The position numbers were made by a program, and so were the translations under genes. A model generated the notes under the pieces. The model saw nothing but the letters and a program-made list of their open reading frames with translations, had not been told where the DNA came from and ran no database searches. This document shows, piece by piece, positions 48,637 to 59,567 of a stretch of DNA of 64,000 bases (position 1 is its first letter; each line of letters opens with the position of its first letter). Source of the DNA: Chlorops oryzae. Taxonomy: Eukaryota; Arthropoda; Insecta; Diptera; Chloropidae. The DNA is taken from NCBI GenBank assembly GCA_020466095.1, contig CM035807.1:98012481-98076480 (forward strand). Reading direction: 5' to 3'.

Positions 48637-49168
48637 TACCGAGTAGGGATGCTCAATTTTGAGAAAATATACGATTTTTACAGATACCTACTCGATACAT
48701 TCAAAATTTCAGTATTTGCCATGTTGAGCCTAGAAATTGCAGAGTCAGACATATGAAACACGTTTCCAAAACATCCCACTTGAACGCATGAGAAAGAAAG
48801 TGAATCACAAATTGTTCCAGGACATTTAATTAGCAACCGTATTATTTCTTCGCATGTCTTTCTCCTCTTATTTAAATGTTACAAAATATTGTACGTACGT
48901 TCGACTCCGCAGAGAGCTAATAGCCGTTTTAATAGAAACATTTTAAAGTAAATCGCCGATAAAATAAAAATTTTGTATGGAATAAAATTATTTGCTCCTT
49001 TCGTTGGCGCCATGTTGCTTCTAAAGAAGGCTTTAATAATGATATGTAAATATCGACTTTCAAATAACGATACCGGCGATACCATGTTTTTCACAATATC
49101 GATAAATGATACGTCAAGTTTGAAGCTCATATTTCGATATGTCGACATCGCCCATCCCTACTACCGAG
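48637..49168. mobile_element. element with GTAGGGATG ends, nested MITE inside
   Basis: GTAGGGATGCTCAATT at the left and GACATCGCCCATCCCTAC at the right are inverse-like ends. The right part holds repeated TATCGA motifs. The GCAGAGTCAGAC MITE lies within it at 48739-48912, so this is a probable nested insertion. Confidence 0.45.
48739..48912. mobile_element. MITE, GCAGAGTCAGAC family, copy 2
   Basis: It starts GCAGAGTCAGACATATGAA and ends TACGTTCGACTCCGCAG, and matches the copy at 10660-10829 along its length. Confidence 0.68.
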
Positions 49169-50427
49169 GTTCGATTATTGCTAGGTGAAAATTTTAACCA
49201 ATACCCTGCCATGCAGAAAAGAGTTAAAAAAATATTTTCTTTGTATTCAGCAACATATAAAAACAATTTAAATGATTGAATTTATTTTTTATTATAAAAA
49301 CGATTTTTATAGACAAATCTATTATTGTATATCGTTTTAATTACAACGTTTTTGTGCACTAAATCACTTCGATTAAGCACAAAATCTGAAAAAAGTGTGC
49401 CAGCCTCTTTTGTTTCGTGTCCATTCATAAAAACTCTTTATTAAAAAGCTCCGGTTTTTTGAGTGAAAAATTTCCACCTTGAAAGAAAAAAACAATCCAA
49501 ATCAAAATTAGCATAATGTAAATTTATTTATTAAAAATAATCAAGCGGCTAACGAACAAAAATTCGAATTCCATTTTATTTACTATTTACCAGCTCACGG
49601 TGTATTTAAATAGACACTTCCAGTAATTGGAATTATTTGATTGTATTTCTGGCTTACTCTTTTAATTGCTGGTTTTAACTCCACTGCCAGTTTCGGGCAA
49701 CGTTCTAACATATTAAATTAAATTAAATGATTGTGAGTCCATTCATAGTGAGTTCAGTTTTTTCTTGTCAGTTTTCGTACGAAGCTCCAATGGCAAACTA
49801 AAATTGAAATATGCCTTTTAATAAATGACGCTTTTGCGTTTATTGAACTGACCGGTGTTCTAACGAATCGCGAATGTGAATTAAGTTTGATATGGAAACC
49901 AAACATTTATGACAATTTCTGTGTTAATCCGAGATTTGTTCGCGTAACAATCCTTTAAAAAAAAACGCCTTAAAGTATTTTACATTTTAATTGGAATTCC
50001 CTGAATTGAAATTATTATTTGGTTTGGTGGAAATTTATAATGTTACCTCGTTACATTATTGCCCGCAGAATTCGGTACAATTTGGAGAATTTATTATGCC
50101 AATTAACATTTACGTTCGTCGCCACTGCAAGTTTCTATATTCAAGTAAATAAACGAACGGGCTGAATGAATTATTGTGGTCGACCCAAAAACAAATATGT
50201 ATATAATTTGCATATAATTGTTTAGTAATAGGCTGCGGGCAATGCGTGTCATATTTTAAATGCGGTAATTAAATTTCCGTGGTTATTCACCGGAAGCCAT
50301 TGTGCATTCCAATTGTATTTCAAACACATACACGTATGTATCAAATAAAAAGAAATTCGTTGGGCTGTACTACAGAAAGAAAAAAAAACCCCCGATGCAT
50401 TCATAAATGTACACATGTTTGTATATA

Positions 50428-50896
50428 CAGGGTGTCCAAATAATGTTTGGAGTTATTTTAACATGGGATAGCTTATGTTAAGGGCTATATTTTTACTTTC
50501 TGCACCACTTGTCTACGAGGTACCGTTATTGAGTTATTATCCTTTAAAGTAGGATGCATTTTTGATGAATATTTTTTATATTCCAAGCAATTAAAATATA
50601 AATTTTCGACTTTAACAACTAGGAAAAATATTAAAACTCAAAAGAAACGTTTAAAAAACGATTAATTGCCAAAACAATTCTTTTGACAGATTTTTCAAAG
50701 AAAATAGAAATAAATTTTCGAAAATTTCTATTAATTGCTTGGAATATAAAAAAATGCATCAAAAATGCATCCTACTTTAAAGGATAATAACTCAATTACG
50801 GTACGTCGTAGACAAGTGGTGCAAAAAGCAAAAATATAGCCCTTAACATAAGCTATCCCATGTTAAAATAACTCCAAACATTATTTGGACACCCTG
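50428..50896. mobile_element. long palindromic MITE, CAGGGTGTCC ends, TA duplication
   Basis: The left end is TA-CAGGGTGTCCAAATAATG and the right end is CATTATTTGGACACCCTG-TA. The arms remain nearly perfect inverses for about 150 bp on each side. 469 bp, no open frame. The terminal sequence and TA duplication suggest a Tc1/mariner-type foldback; the family is inferred. Confidence 0.85.
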
Positions 50897-51229
50897 TATA
50901 TTTATGTATGTTTATGTGCAAAGTAAAAACAAATAAAACGCCTCCTCGATAAACACGAAATTATGAAAGGCTTATTGTTTAGCATAACAGCGAAATATGT
51001 TCGTATGTTTTTGATTTCATTCAATTGCATTTGAATTATCCGATTCGGTTAGTTCTCGTATTTAATTCAAGACTAACAAGCATCGCTATTTTAATATTAA
51101 ATAGTTCATTGCACGCAGTTGTATTCAAATGAATTGAATTATTCAATAAAATTATGAAGATTTGAAAATTTGTTTCTCGCTTAGAAATTGCTCAGTCGAG
51201 CTAAACAGAAACGATTCGTGGAACAACGT

Positions 51230-51280
51230 GTCGTATGAGTGTTATGGATTATTGTTCTGAGTTGCTCAACACTCATACGG
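51230..51280. repeat. CGTATGAGTGTT / AACACTCATACG inverted pair
   Basis: CGTATGAGTGTT and its exact inverse AACACTCATACG face each other across about 24 bases. The left copy extends to the 13-mer shared with 47115 and 63082. Confidence 0.7.
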
Positions 51281-51949
51281 CGGTGGGGCCGCGTTGTTGT
51301 TTAAGCAAAGGAAAAGCAAAGCAATGTTTATCATGATGTTTTTTTTTTGTCTTATTTTGCTATTCAATAGGGTTGGTAAAGTCTCCCCCGTCTAAGCAAA
51401 CAAGAACAAGCAGGATAAAAAATCGATTTGGAAAATCGATTGATTTATTTTTAAAATACCTAAGTACTCAATTGCTACAATAAAAGTAGAGACTGATAAG
51501 AAAACCGAAACTATAGCAACATTTGCGAACGTTTAGATATAACTTATCTCGTACATGTGGTCGTCGTGTGTGCTGGTGTAATCGAATACAATGAACTCTC
51601 ATTTCAAGCTTATAATTATTGACACATTAATTACTTAAAACAAAAATTACTGATTGCTTATGTGCTTCTTATTTGTTCTTTCTCATATTTCATCAGGCAA
51701 TTACCGCATCGATGGCTTTGGTACACCAATTAGTTGAAACAATATTGCTCGTTTAATTGACGACGATATTACGCCAACAGCTGTCAGCGAAAATAGCGCT
51801 CGAGGAAGCATCACTCCCAACTTCATTCCAGCTCAACTCAATTCATTTCGCGTTGCCACGTTGTGTTGCTATGTGTTATTGCGCTGTTGTGTTATCCCAC
51901 GTCGCGTTGCGTCGTCGTCGTGGCATTGTCTCGTCATTCCTTTGTCAAC

Positions 51950-52630
51950 GTGTCGTCGCGTCCACATTTAAAAATCGATAAAAAAAAAGAAAGAAAGAAA
52001 GAAAACCCAACCAACGGAAGTGCGTGAGTGTTACGGAAGAGCCTCTTAAATACGGGGGCGCCAAAAATGAGCGAACAGAGCGTATATATACATATGGTCT
52101 GTCGCCTTCGTAGAAAGGGAACGAAATAAATTTCCTCAAAAGAAAATCGTTGCGAAAGAGCCTAAGGAGTAGATATAGAAGCGCTTAAGAACTAGGTCAC
52201 TTTGTAATCTTAAAACAACAAGTACAACAACAAAACCCCGACAACAAGAACGTTGACAGCAAAATTACTGCTTCACCCACGCTGAAGATTACAAGCTTTT
52301 GCTTTATCACATCAACCGAGGTGATAAATTAATGCGAATTGGTTTTTAGTTTTTTATTTTTATTTTTTTGATTTTGTTTTTGTTCCAACAAACCATAATC
52401 GACATGCCTCGGCCGTTTGTAACAATGTGTTCTGGATTTTACTGTCATTCAGACAAAGTTCGGTCAATATTCGAACGAAGTAACCGGAAAAAAATTGAAA
52501 AATAGACGTGAAAAGTTGATAGTCCGATACCGTGGCCAATCCGTAGCTTGGTAATATCCTGTTGCTTCAGGGAAACAACAACAAATTTGTTCAGGGTACA
52601 TCAATTGAGCCGCTGAGCGAACCACGGAGG
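51950..52630 (+). other. probable 5' UTR exon of the acidic/polyQ gene
   Basis: GC-richer sequence near 51780-51960 is followed by A-rich, 5' UTR-like sequence with AAC repeats. It ends at a strong donor GAGG-GTAAGT at 52631, about 470 bases upstream of the first plus-strand coding frames. The start is approximate. A TCATTCAGAC stretch near 52446 could be an internal initiator. Confidence 0.45.
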
Positions 52631-52675
52631 GTAAGTTAACACTTTAAAAAATCATTTTTGAAGTTTCGTTTCAAT

Positions 52676-52916
52676 GAATAGAATAGAAAATAGAATAGAA
52701 TAGAATATAGAATAGAATAGAATAGAATAGAATAGAATAGAATAGAATAGAATAGAATAGAATAGAATAGTATAGTGATAGAATAGAATAGAATAGAATA
52801 GAATAGAATAGAATAGAATAGAATAGAAAATAGAAATAGTAAATAGAAATAGAAAGATAGAAATAGAAATATGAGAATAGAAAAATAGATAATAGAATAG
52901 AATAGAAATTAGTAAA
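52676..52916. repeat. (AATAG)n microsatellite
   Basis: About 240 bp of AATAG units, degenerating to AAATAG and AGAAATAG at the right. It lies in the presumed intron upstream of the coding exon. The Tyr/Ile/Phe-rich open frames on the minus strand are artefacts of it. Confidence 0.9.
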
Positions 52917-53102
52917 TATGAAAGAGAAATAGACACCAATTGAATAGACAATAGAAGCAGTAGAATGAATGTTTATGAAATGACAATATGAAACAGATTT
53001 ATAGAGGTAGACATCTGGTGTGAGAAGATCAAAAGACAACATTATTAACGACACAGAAGTGAGAATAGCAAAAATTTTAATAAAATTGCGTACAATCGCG
53101 CC

Positions 53103-53396
53103 ATGATGACACAATCAAATCGGCAACCGGTGACGCATTTTGCTACAACGGCTGATTCAGCTGTCCGTAGACAGATGATGAGGAAAACTCGAACATTATT
53201 TCGCAACGAACTGACGCCGACACAAGCACTGCAATGGTACATATTTAAGACAGTCTCACGTGCTTACGAAAAACAAGTCGCGTTTTGGCTGCCATCTGTG
53301 ACCAGGCCACGATTCAGCTGGGGAATGAGAGCAGAGAAATGGCGGAATGTTTGCATGACGCAACGACAGAATGGAAGACAGAGGTGTATACGATAG
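53103..53396 (+). pseudogene. degenerate duplicate of the downstream coding segment
   Basis: An open frame of 97 codons starts ATGATGACACAATC. The DNA from about 53109 to 53281 aligns with 53528-53742, sharing ACGG-GATCAGCTG, GCACTGCAATGGTA or GCACCTGCAATGGTA, and ACAAGTCGCGTTTTGGCTG. The frame used here differs from that of the downstream copy. In the matching frame it reads TSRVLAAICDQATIQLG and onward for 50 codons to a stop, after an in-frame TAA near 53247. It is either the true N-terminus damaged by indels, or a decayed duplicate in the 5' UTR. Confidence 0.4.
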
Positions 53397-56287
53397 AGGT
53401 GACAGAACCGATGGGTGTGAAGAAGAAGTCAGCAAGGCATTGACACCACAACAACAGACGCCACAACAGACGCCAGTAGCAATAGCAACGACAATCTTAA
53501 CGGCATCGCGTACAACGCCGCCTATGACGACACCAATACAAACGGCGACACCTGTTGTTGACGCCATATGTTGCACAACGGACGATCAGCTGTGGGTGGA
53601 AGATGTAATGGAGGAAAATGGAGGAGATTTTTCGCAAGCGGAACTGCTATCGTCCGATGATGAAGCACCTGCAATGGTAATATTTATCGATAACAGTACT
53701 CAAACCGATGCTTACGAAGAAACAAGTCGCGTTTTGGCTGTTATCGTCGAAGAGGAGAACGATTATGAAAATTCCGACGAAGAAGAAGAAGAAATAGCGG
53801 AAGAAGAGGTGGAAGAAAAGGTGGAAGAAGAGGTGGAAGAAGAGGTGGAAGAAGAGGTGGAAGAAGAGGTGGAAGAAGAGGTGGAAGAAGAGGTGGAAGA
53901 AAAGGTGGAAGAAGAGGCGGAAGAAAAAGCGGAAGAAGAAGCGAAAAAAGAAGCGGAAGAAGAAGTGGAAGAAGAAGCGAAAGAAGAAGTGGAAGAAGAA
54001 GAAGCGAAAGAAGAAGTGGAAGAAGAAGAAGCGGAAAAGAAGAAGAAGCGGAAGAAGAAAAGCAAGGAGAAGAGGTAGAAGAGGAAATTGTTCAACGATT
54101 TGTTAGTGAGAACAGTGATAAATCGATGAACGATATTGAATGTAATGAAAAATGTGATGAAAAATTGAACTGTGCAGATCAATTTAGTGAAGAAAAGTGT
54201 GAAGAAAACAGTGTCATTGAAAGTGGTAATGAAAATGAAGCTAAAGTCGAAAACGACATCAATGGTGATCATAAAGATGATGGCGATGGCGATAATAATG
54301 AAAGTGAGGCTGAAAATGAGCACGATGATGACGATGATAGTGAAGAAGAATACTATACATACAAGGAACGTATTTTTGATTATGAAAATCTGAGAATCAT
54401 CGAACATGTGATCGATAATCATTGCAAAGTAAAGCGAAAAAAACGTGGTGAAAGCAAAAAATCCAATCAATCGAAAACTATCGAAAATGAGATAAAATCC
54501 CAACGGGCCTTTAACCGAAATCGACGATAATGATCAAGAAACATCGCGCGAATCAAATGATGAAAGCACGAAGAAGAGCAATGGCACAAATTCTGTTGAA
54601 GATGCTCTCAGTTGTCGAGAGTTGGTGGCATTTATTGACGAGAGTTACTCGGTTATCGATAATGCACGGGTTTATGAATCGAGCTGTGAAAGTAGTTGCG
54701 CCAAAGAAGGGGAAGATAATCGAATTTGCGAAGGCCGTGATACGGGAAATTTAATTTCGCCATCACGAAATGTCGATGACAATAACAATATGCGTCGGAG
54801 TAATACAATTTCCGTTGACGATACAATGACAATGACGATGACGATGATGGTGCAGAAGATAATTTGGCTAATGAAATTATGCAAAATCGTGATGGAATGA
54901 CGGTTTTAAATGACGTCAGTGCAGTTGAGAAAACAACGCAAATACGCAATAGGGAAAATGCAACGAAAGTACAAAGCAGCAACACAGACACACTCGATGG
55001 CGAGGAGCTTAATCCCATTGCACCTTCAGAGCTCGTGAAACTTGGAGTCAGTACAACCTCAAAGGCATTCCAATCTAAGCTGACACCATTGGCACCACCT
55101 TTTCAACCGGCTGCCTCAAGAATGAAGATCAATGCTGGGGAAGCGAGTGACGCAGCATCAGCTGCATTATGCACGTCGTATGAACATAAGACAACAATTA
55201 TCTGCAAGCAGAAGCATCAGGCTCAACAGCAACAGAGCACACAGCAACAGAGCACACAGCAACAGAGCACACAACAGCAGCAACAGTCTCAACATGTAGC
55301 GCAACAGTCGAGCTTATTACACGCTTACCGTGTGCCGCAGAAAAAAAAGCTTTCAACAAGTCAATCTCAACAGCAGCCACTGCACCAACATCATCAACAA
55401 CAACAACAACAACACGATACGCAGCCATATACAGTGCAAACATATTGCGCACAGCATAGCAACAATGCTGCAGCCCTGGCAACGTTAACCGGCACGGGCA
55501 GCATACCGCATATACATGTGCAAGCACAAAGTACAACGGCTGCAGGTTCTTCAGGTGCTGCACAGCTTGCGACGCATATATTTCCGGTGCAACTGATTTC
55601 TTTAACACCGCAGCAGGCATCAAATGCCACAGTATCGACGGCGACAGCAACAGCAACCGGAATATGGCCATTGATTGAAGCACCATTTTATATTGATGCC
55701 AATGGCCAGTATCGTACGTACTGTCCAGCGCACGATCCTCCGCCACCAACACAAGCAACGCAGGCAGCACTAACGAGTACTTCATCAAATGGCTCAACAA
55801 CAAATAATGTTGTCGGAACTGCAGCTGCACCTCCACCAGCGGCTGCTGCAACGACAATGCTAATGGCTCAACAACATCAAAATCTTCATAAATCAAACCC
55901 TCAATGCCGTCATCATTCACACCCACAGCAGCAAGTACAAGATTCGTTTCAACAACAACTTCAACTTCACCAACAACTTCAACTCCAACAGCAACAACAG
56001 CAAAATCTTCAACTACAACAACAACCACAACAACAAAAACAATTGAATGCACCAACAACATCATCGGCGGTACCAACATTAACGCGTCCACTGTTCCTGC
56101 CATTGGAACCTGCAGCTAGCAACAATTCATTCACGCTGGCTCAGCAACAACAACAGCAGCAGCAACAACAGCAGCAGCAACAACAGCAGCAAACAACAGC
56201 AGCAACAACAGCAACAACAACACAACAACAACAGCAACAGCAACAACAACAAATTGGAGCTGGCAAGCGCGGAAAAGTTTATAGAGG
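53371..56287 (+). CDS. acidic, PAM2-like, polyglutamine protein; frame broken by indels; N-terminal part
   Basis: One coherent coding exon of roughly 970 codons, ending at a donor (AGAG-GTAAGT), so the gene continues beyond the recognised exon. Sections: Thr/Pro/Gln-rich start; acidic region with NSTQTDAYEE (a TQT motif of the type bound by dynein light chain LC8); a long E-E-V-E repeat (53770-54060); Asp/Glu/Asn-rich region; SKLTPLAPPFQP at 55074-55109, which keeps the S-x-L-x-P-x-A-x-x-F-x-P spacing of PAM2 motifs that bind the MLLE domain of poly(A)-binding protein; then Gln/His-rich and polyQ (56141-56250) segments. The reading frame switches at about 54036 (one base missing in a GAA run), 54495 (one extra A in AAAA) and 54825 (one base missing). 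Each side reads as good protein only in its own frame. Sequencing error in repeats, or real decay, could explain this. The start is uncertain. Gene not recognised; a role in mRNA or translation control is inferred only from the PAM2-like motif. Confidence 0.7.
53770..54060 (+). repeat. coding GAAGAGGTGGAA-type repeat
   Basis: Tandem 12-base units encode E-E-V-E, grading into GAA/GCG units encoding E-E-A-K. The likely first frameshift lies at its end (about 54036). Confidence 0.85.
56141..56250 (+). repeat. CAG/CAA polyglutamine tract
   Basis: Mixed CAA and CAG codons encode two long Gln runs separated by Thr/Ala. Mixed codons reduce slippage, so the tract may be relatively stable in length. 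Confidence 0.85.
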
Positions 56288-58599
56288 TAAGTGAACGTTT
56301 TATGTGACTTTCTTTTACGGATATAAAGCAAAGTTCATGTCGCCGAAAAGTCCAGTTTTAATAGCTGAGCACAATGACGGAATGCACAGTGTCATGCGAA
56401 ACCGCAACAATGGACCGAGAACATATTGATTTTCATAGGAAAACCTCATGTGTCTCGAATTTGCCCTAACTTATGAATTCCCCTCACACCACTGTTACCC
56501 AAAGTATATTGGCCGTCACAGTGCTTATGTCCAGCTGCGTATGCAGATCATGTTGGCGACACTAGTATTTGCAGTGCATGACTCTGTGTGGTCGCAAGCA
56601 AAGTACCTTATTTCGATGCGGATTTAAAAGACCAGCATTGAAATAGACCATACGATTACAGCATGATTCCTTGCACACACACACACATACACACGCTAAG
56701 TCATACCTTGAATGGACACCATGGCATAGCTTTATTCGGTTCCATTTTTTTTCTTCTTCTTTCTTTTCACTGCTTCACCAAACTCATCTCAACTTCCAAT
56801 TTCGATTCGATGCACTTTCTGCAGTTTCACATGAGCATTTGTGATTTTGCCAAAATTTTCCCATGCTGGTCGAAAGGACATCGATGCTTTGGGCAACAAC
56901 GGTTAGCCAACAACGACGACGACAACGAGGCAATGAGGCAACGGCGAAGATGGCTGCTCCCAGTGATGGAGGGAGCAAGAGCGCTCAGAGGGTCGCAAAC
57001 GTCTTCGTACTTCGTGCCTTAGAATTTGAAACACATTCACAGCACGTCGTCCAATCATTGCTCAACTGAGCGCTTTGCAAGCTTTCAATCCTTTTTGCCG
57101 CGTCCTCTTGCGACATTTTAAAAGCATTTTTCGCTAATATATCAGCAGGCATGTGAGCAAGCAGGCATATGATGCAATCAAGCAGACCATTCGGCGTATA
57201 AAGTCAGGAGCGTAGCAGAGAGTTTCTTACTTTAAGAGGGCCGATGATGGGTGTAGGATAGGGGCACATCTCTCAGTACTTCAGTGTCTGTGAAGTCTCT
57301 GTAGTCTTCCAGTGGTTTGATAATATGGTTTGTAAATATTTACTATTTTATCCAAGGGTTTCGAGACTCTCGCTAAGCAGTGAACATAAAGAATTCGGGC
57401 CCCCCCCCACACGGCACCGCTGCAATCCTCTGTGGAATAGTAGCAAGAAATGTACACAGCGTTTTGTCCGCCATTCAGAGCGGATTTTCTTATTGGAATT
57501 TTTGGCTTATTGAAATTCCATTGATTTGTTGTGTGCTCTTTGGGAAATTTAAGACTGCACTTCTTTGTAACAAAAGCAGGTCATTTAATCGTATTTTTCG
57601 GGGCGAAAATGTTCTCTTTTGTTTGATTTCAATAATGCAGTAAGTGAGCCGTATTCTCCAGCTGTGACACTTAAATATTACAAAGTGCAGCGGAAGAAAG
57701 CTTTTCCCTATTTTCCGCCCTCCATTTTTCTTTATCGAATTTTTTCCCCTCATAACTAGAACAGTCATTGCCTGGACTACTACTATCTATCGTCTCGGTA
57801 CCGTTGATGAAAATCTTTTCGATTGATACTTGGAAGAGAGCGCACAATCATTTTCTTGTATGCATTTGCGTCTTGCCATTTGCCGTAGTTCGTCTTTATT
57901 TGAAAAATAGTGCTCTTAAAGCTTTCAGAATGCTTCCTGTAAAATCCCTTGAAATATTTATAAAACAAAAAACCTAAGCTGCTGGCTCGTTTCCTTGAAA
58001 TTTTCTGGCAAAGTCATTTTTGGAGGTAAATTTCCAAAGGCTACTCTAACTCCATTCTCGTTCGTTCGTTTGTTCGATTTGGTTGGGTTCCACGCTTCGG
58101 TTCCCTATCCCTTCCCTCCTCGCTCTCGCTCTCGCACTCTTTGTCTCGCTCTCGGCGCAGCATTACTTTATGATGACTTTTATGCTTTTGAAACAATTCC
58201 AAAAATTGAAATGGCCGTATCCCTGTACTTTATTGTGACATTTTACAGAATTTGCACTTAAGCCTATAAAGAGATTTGAAGACATAACGTTAAGTTGCGT
58301 TACGTTATGTTGCGTTACATTACGTTGCCTTGCCTTGCTTTTTCCATATTGCTGTAGCTAGCGTATTCTTATGTAAGTATTTAAAGTTAATGATTCTCCT
58401 TTGAATAGAAAATTTAGCATTGTTAGCATACGCAGGATGTAAAGAAAGAAGAGGAATTCATGTCCTTTTTATATGTTCAACAATCGAATATAAATAGAAT
58501 TAAAATTGGTTTGGATCAGAAGAGCTCTGGAAAGCTGTTGAAAATGATGCAAAATTTTAATAATTCCTTAGAAATTGTTTTTCTCAGGCATTTATATTG
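56288..58599. other. intron after the polyQ exon, no gene seen
   Basis: It starts at the donor GTAAGTGA. No coding exon is supported. A CA-rich stretch occurs near 56675-56695 and a C9 run near 57401. A GC-rich fragment near 57200-57260 and 57398-57430 resembles scattered hAT-like remnants. Confidence 0.45.
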
Positions 58600-58607
58600 G
58601 ATGAAAG

Positions 58608-59141
58608 CAGTGCCGTGTCCAGAGAAAGAGTGGTTTGATTGTGCTTATATTTTCCACAGTGGAATATTGAACAATTATAAAACATTAACCCAAAAAAATT
58701 TGGGGGGGGTTCTAGAGGAAGTTTTCAGAGTTATGGACCAAAAGCCAAAAGAACCGAAAAATTCATGGCGTCCGATTTGGATGAAAATTTATATATATGT
58801 ATAGAATAAGTGAAAAATTCTAAGAATTTTGCCGTCAAAATTTTTTCAAGAAACGGATTACAACTAGTCTAGTTTTGGACTAGTGCCAAACTGGTCCAAA
58901 AAGGACCAGTTTTTTGAAAAAAATTTAGTGCTAAAATTCTTACAATTTTTCATTTATTCTATATATAAATTTTCATCCAAATCGGACGACATGAATTTTT
59001 CGGATTTTTTTGGTTTTCGGTCCAACACTTTCTAAGCTTCCTCTAGCCCCCAAATTTTTTTGGGTTAATGTCTTATAATCTATATACCATCGTGGAAAAT
59101 ATAAGCACTATCAAATCACTCTTTCTCTGGACGCGCCACTG
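58608..59141. mobile_element. hAT-like foldback element with 8-bp target duplication
   Basis: It is bounded by GATGAAAG at 58600-58607 and GATGAAAG at 59142-59149, a perfect 8-bp target-site duplication. The left end CAGTGCCGTGTCCAGAGAAA and right end TTTCTCTGGACGCGCCACTG are inverses with two or three mismatches. The arms remain similar for over 200 bp around a centre containing GGACTAGTGCCAAACTGG. 8-bp duplications and CAGTG-CG ends are hAT hallmarks. No transposase. Confidence 0.88.
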
Positions 59142-59228
59142 GATGAAAGTGAATTCTAATATAAATTTTGTTGCATATCTTAGGGAGAATCGCAAGGTTA
59201 CTCTCAGAAGCCTTGTAATTTCGATAAA

Positions 59229-59398
59229 GTTGAACTTCGGACCACAAGGTACGACAATATCAGGGCCATTCAAGTATAAATTTGTATAAAAAGTTATATA
59301 AAAGTTCTTTGTAATTCTTCCCGTCATAAGCCATTTATCTGAAGCATTTCTTCGAACTATGAACAGAATTCTAAGAACAAGAATGTCGCCTTGAATTT
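59229..59398. repeat. direct duplication, left copy
   Basis: It starts AGTTGAACTTCGGACCACAA and is repeated at 59568-59735. The two copies differ mostly by one-base insertions or deletions and not by substitutions. Confidence 0.85.
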
Positions 59399-59567
59399 TT
59401 TTCTGCAAGAATTTTCAACCCACTGGATTGCTTCATTAAAACTTTCTATGGACCTTGATAAAAATTCTATTAAAATTTTGATATCTGGGGGAATGAAGGT
59501 TATTCAGACCCGTATTTTTTTTTTAAACTTTCGAATGTCTTAAATTAAAAAAAAAAAAAAAAATTAA

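Larger units (their letters stand above)
37647..51900. other. 14-kb non-coding block, probably large intron and regulatory DNA
   Basis: No coding exon is supported. It contains a TGACGTCA site near 39411, a GGAAT/GGTAT microsatellite near 41534, inverted-repeat elements (44661-44905, 48637-49168, 50428-50896), homopolymer tracts, and copies of the motif ACACTCATACGAC at 47115 and 51230. Its position between strong donors at 37647 and 52631 and a plus-strand coding exon fits a large intron with alternative promoters. Confidence 0.45.

Noticed and set aside
52652..53114. Minus-strand open frames rich in Tyr, Ser, Ile and Phe
   Set aside because: They are translations of the (AATAG)n microsatellite and have no independent support.
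53763..54503. 246-codon minus-strand open frame with Ser-rich and hydrophobic parts
   Set aside because: It is the mirror of the GAA/GAG coding repeat on the plus strand; the plus-strand protein is more coherent.
54036..54825. Programmed ribosomal frameshifting in the acidic gene
   Set aside because: Three shifts are needed, none next to a classical slippery heptamer plus structure that I can see; simple indels explain it better.
55198..56103. 301-codon minus-strand open frame rich in Val and Leu
   Set aside because: It is the complement of CAA/CAG polyglutamine coding sequence (TTG/GTT), a common shadow frame.
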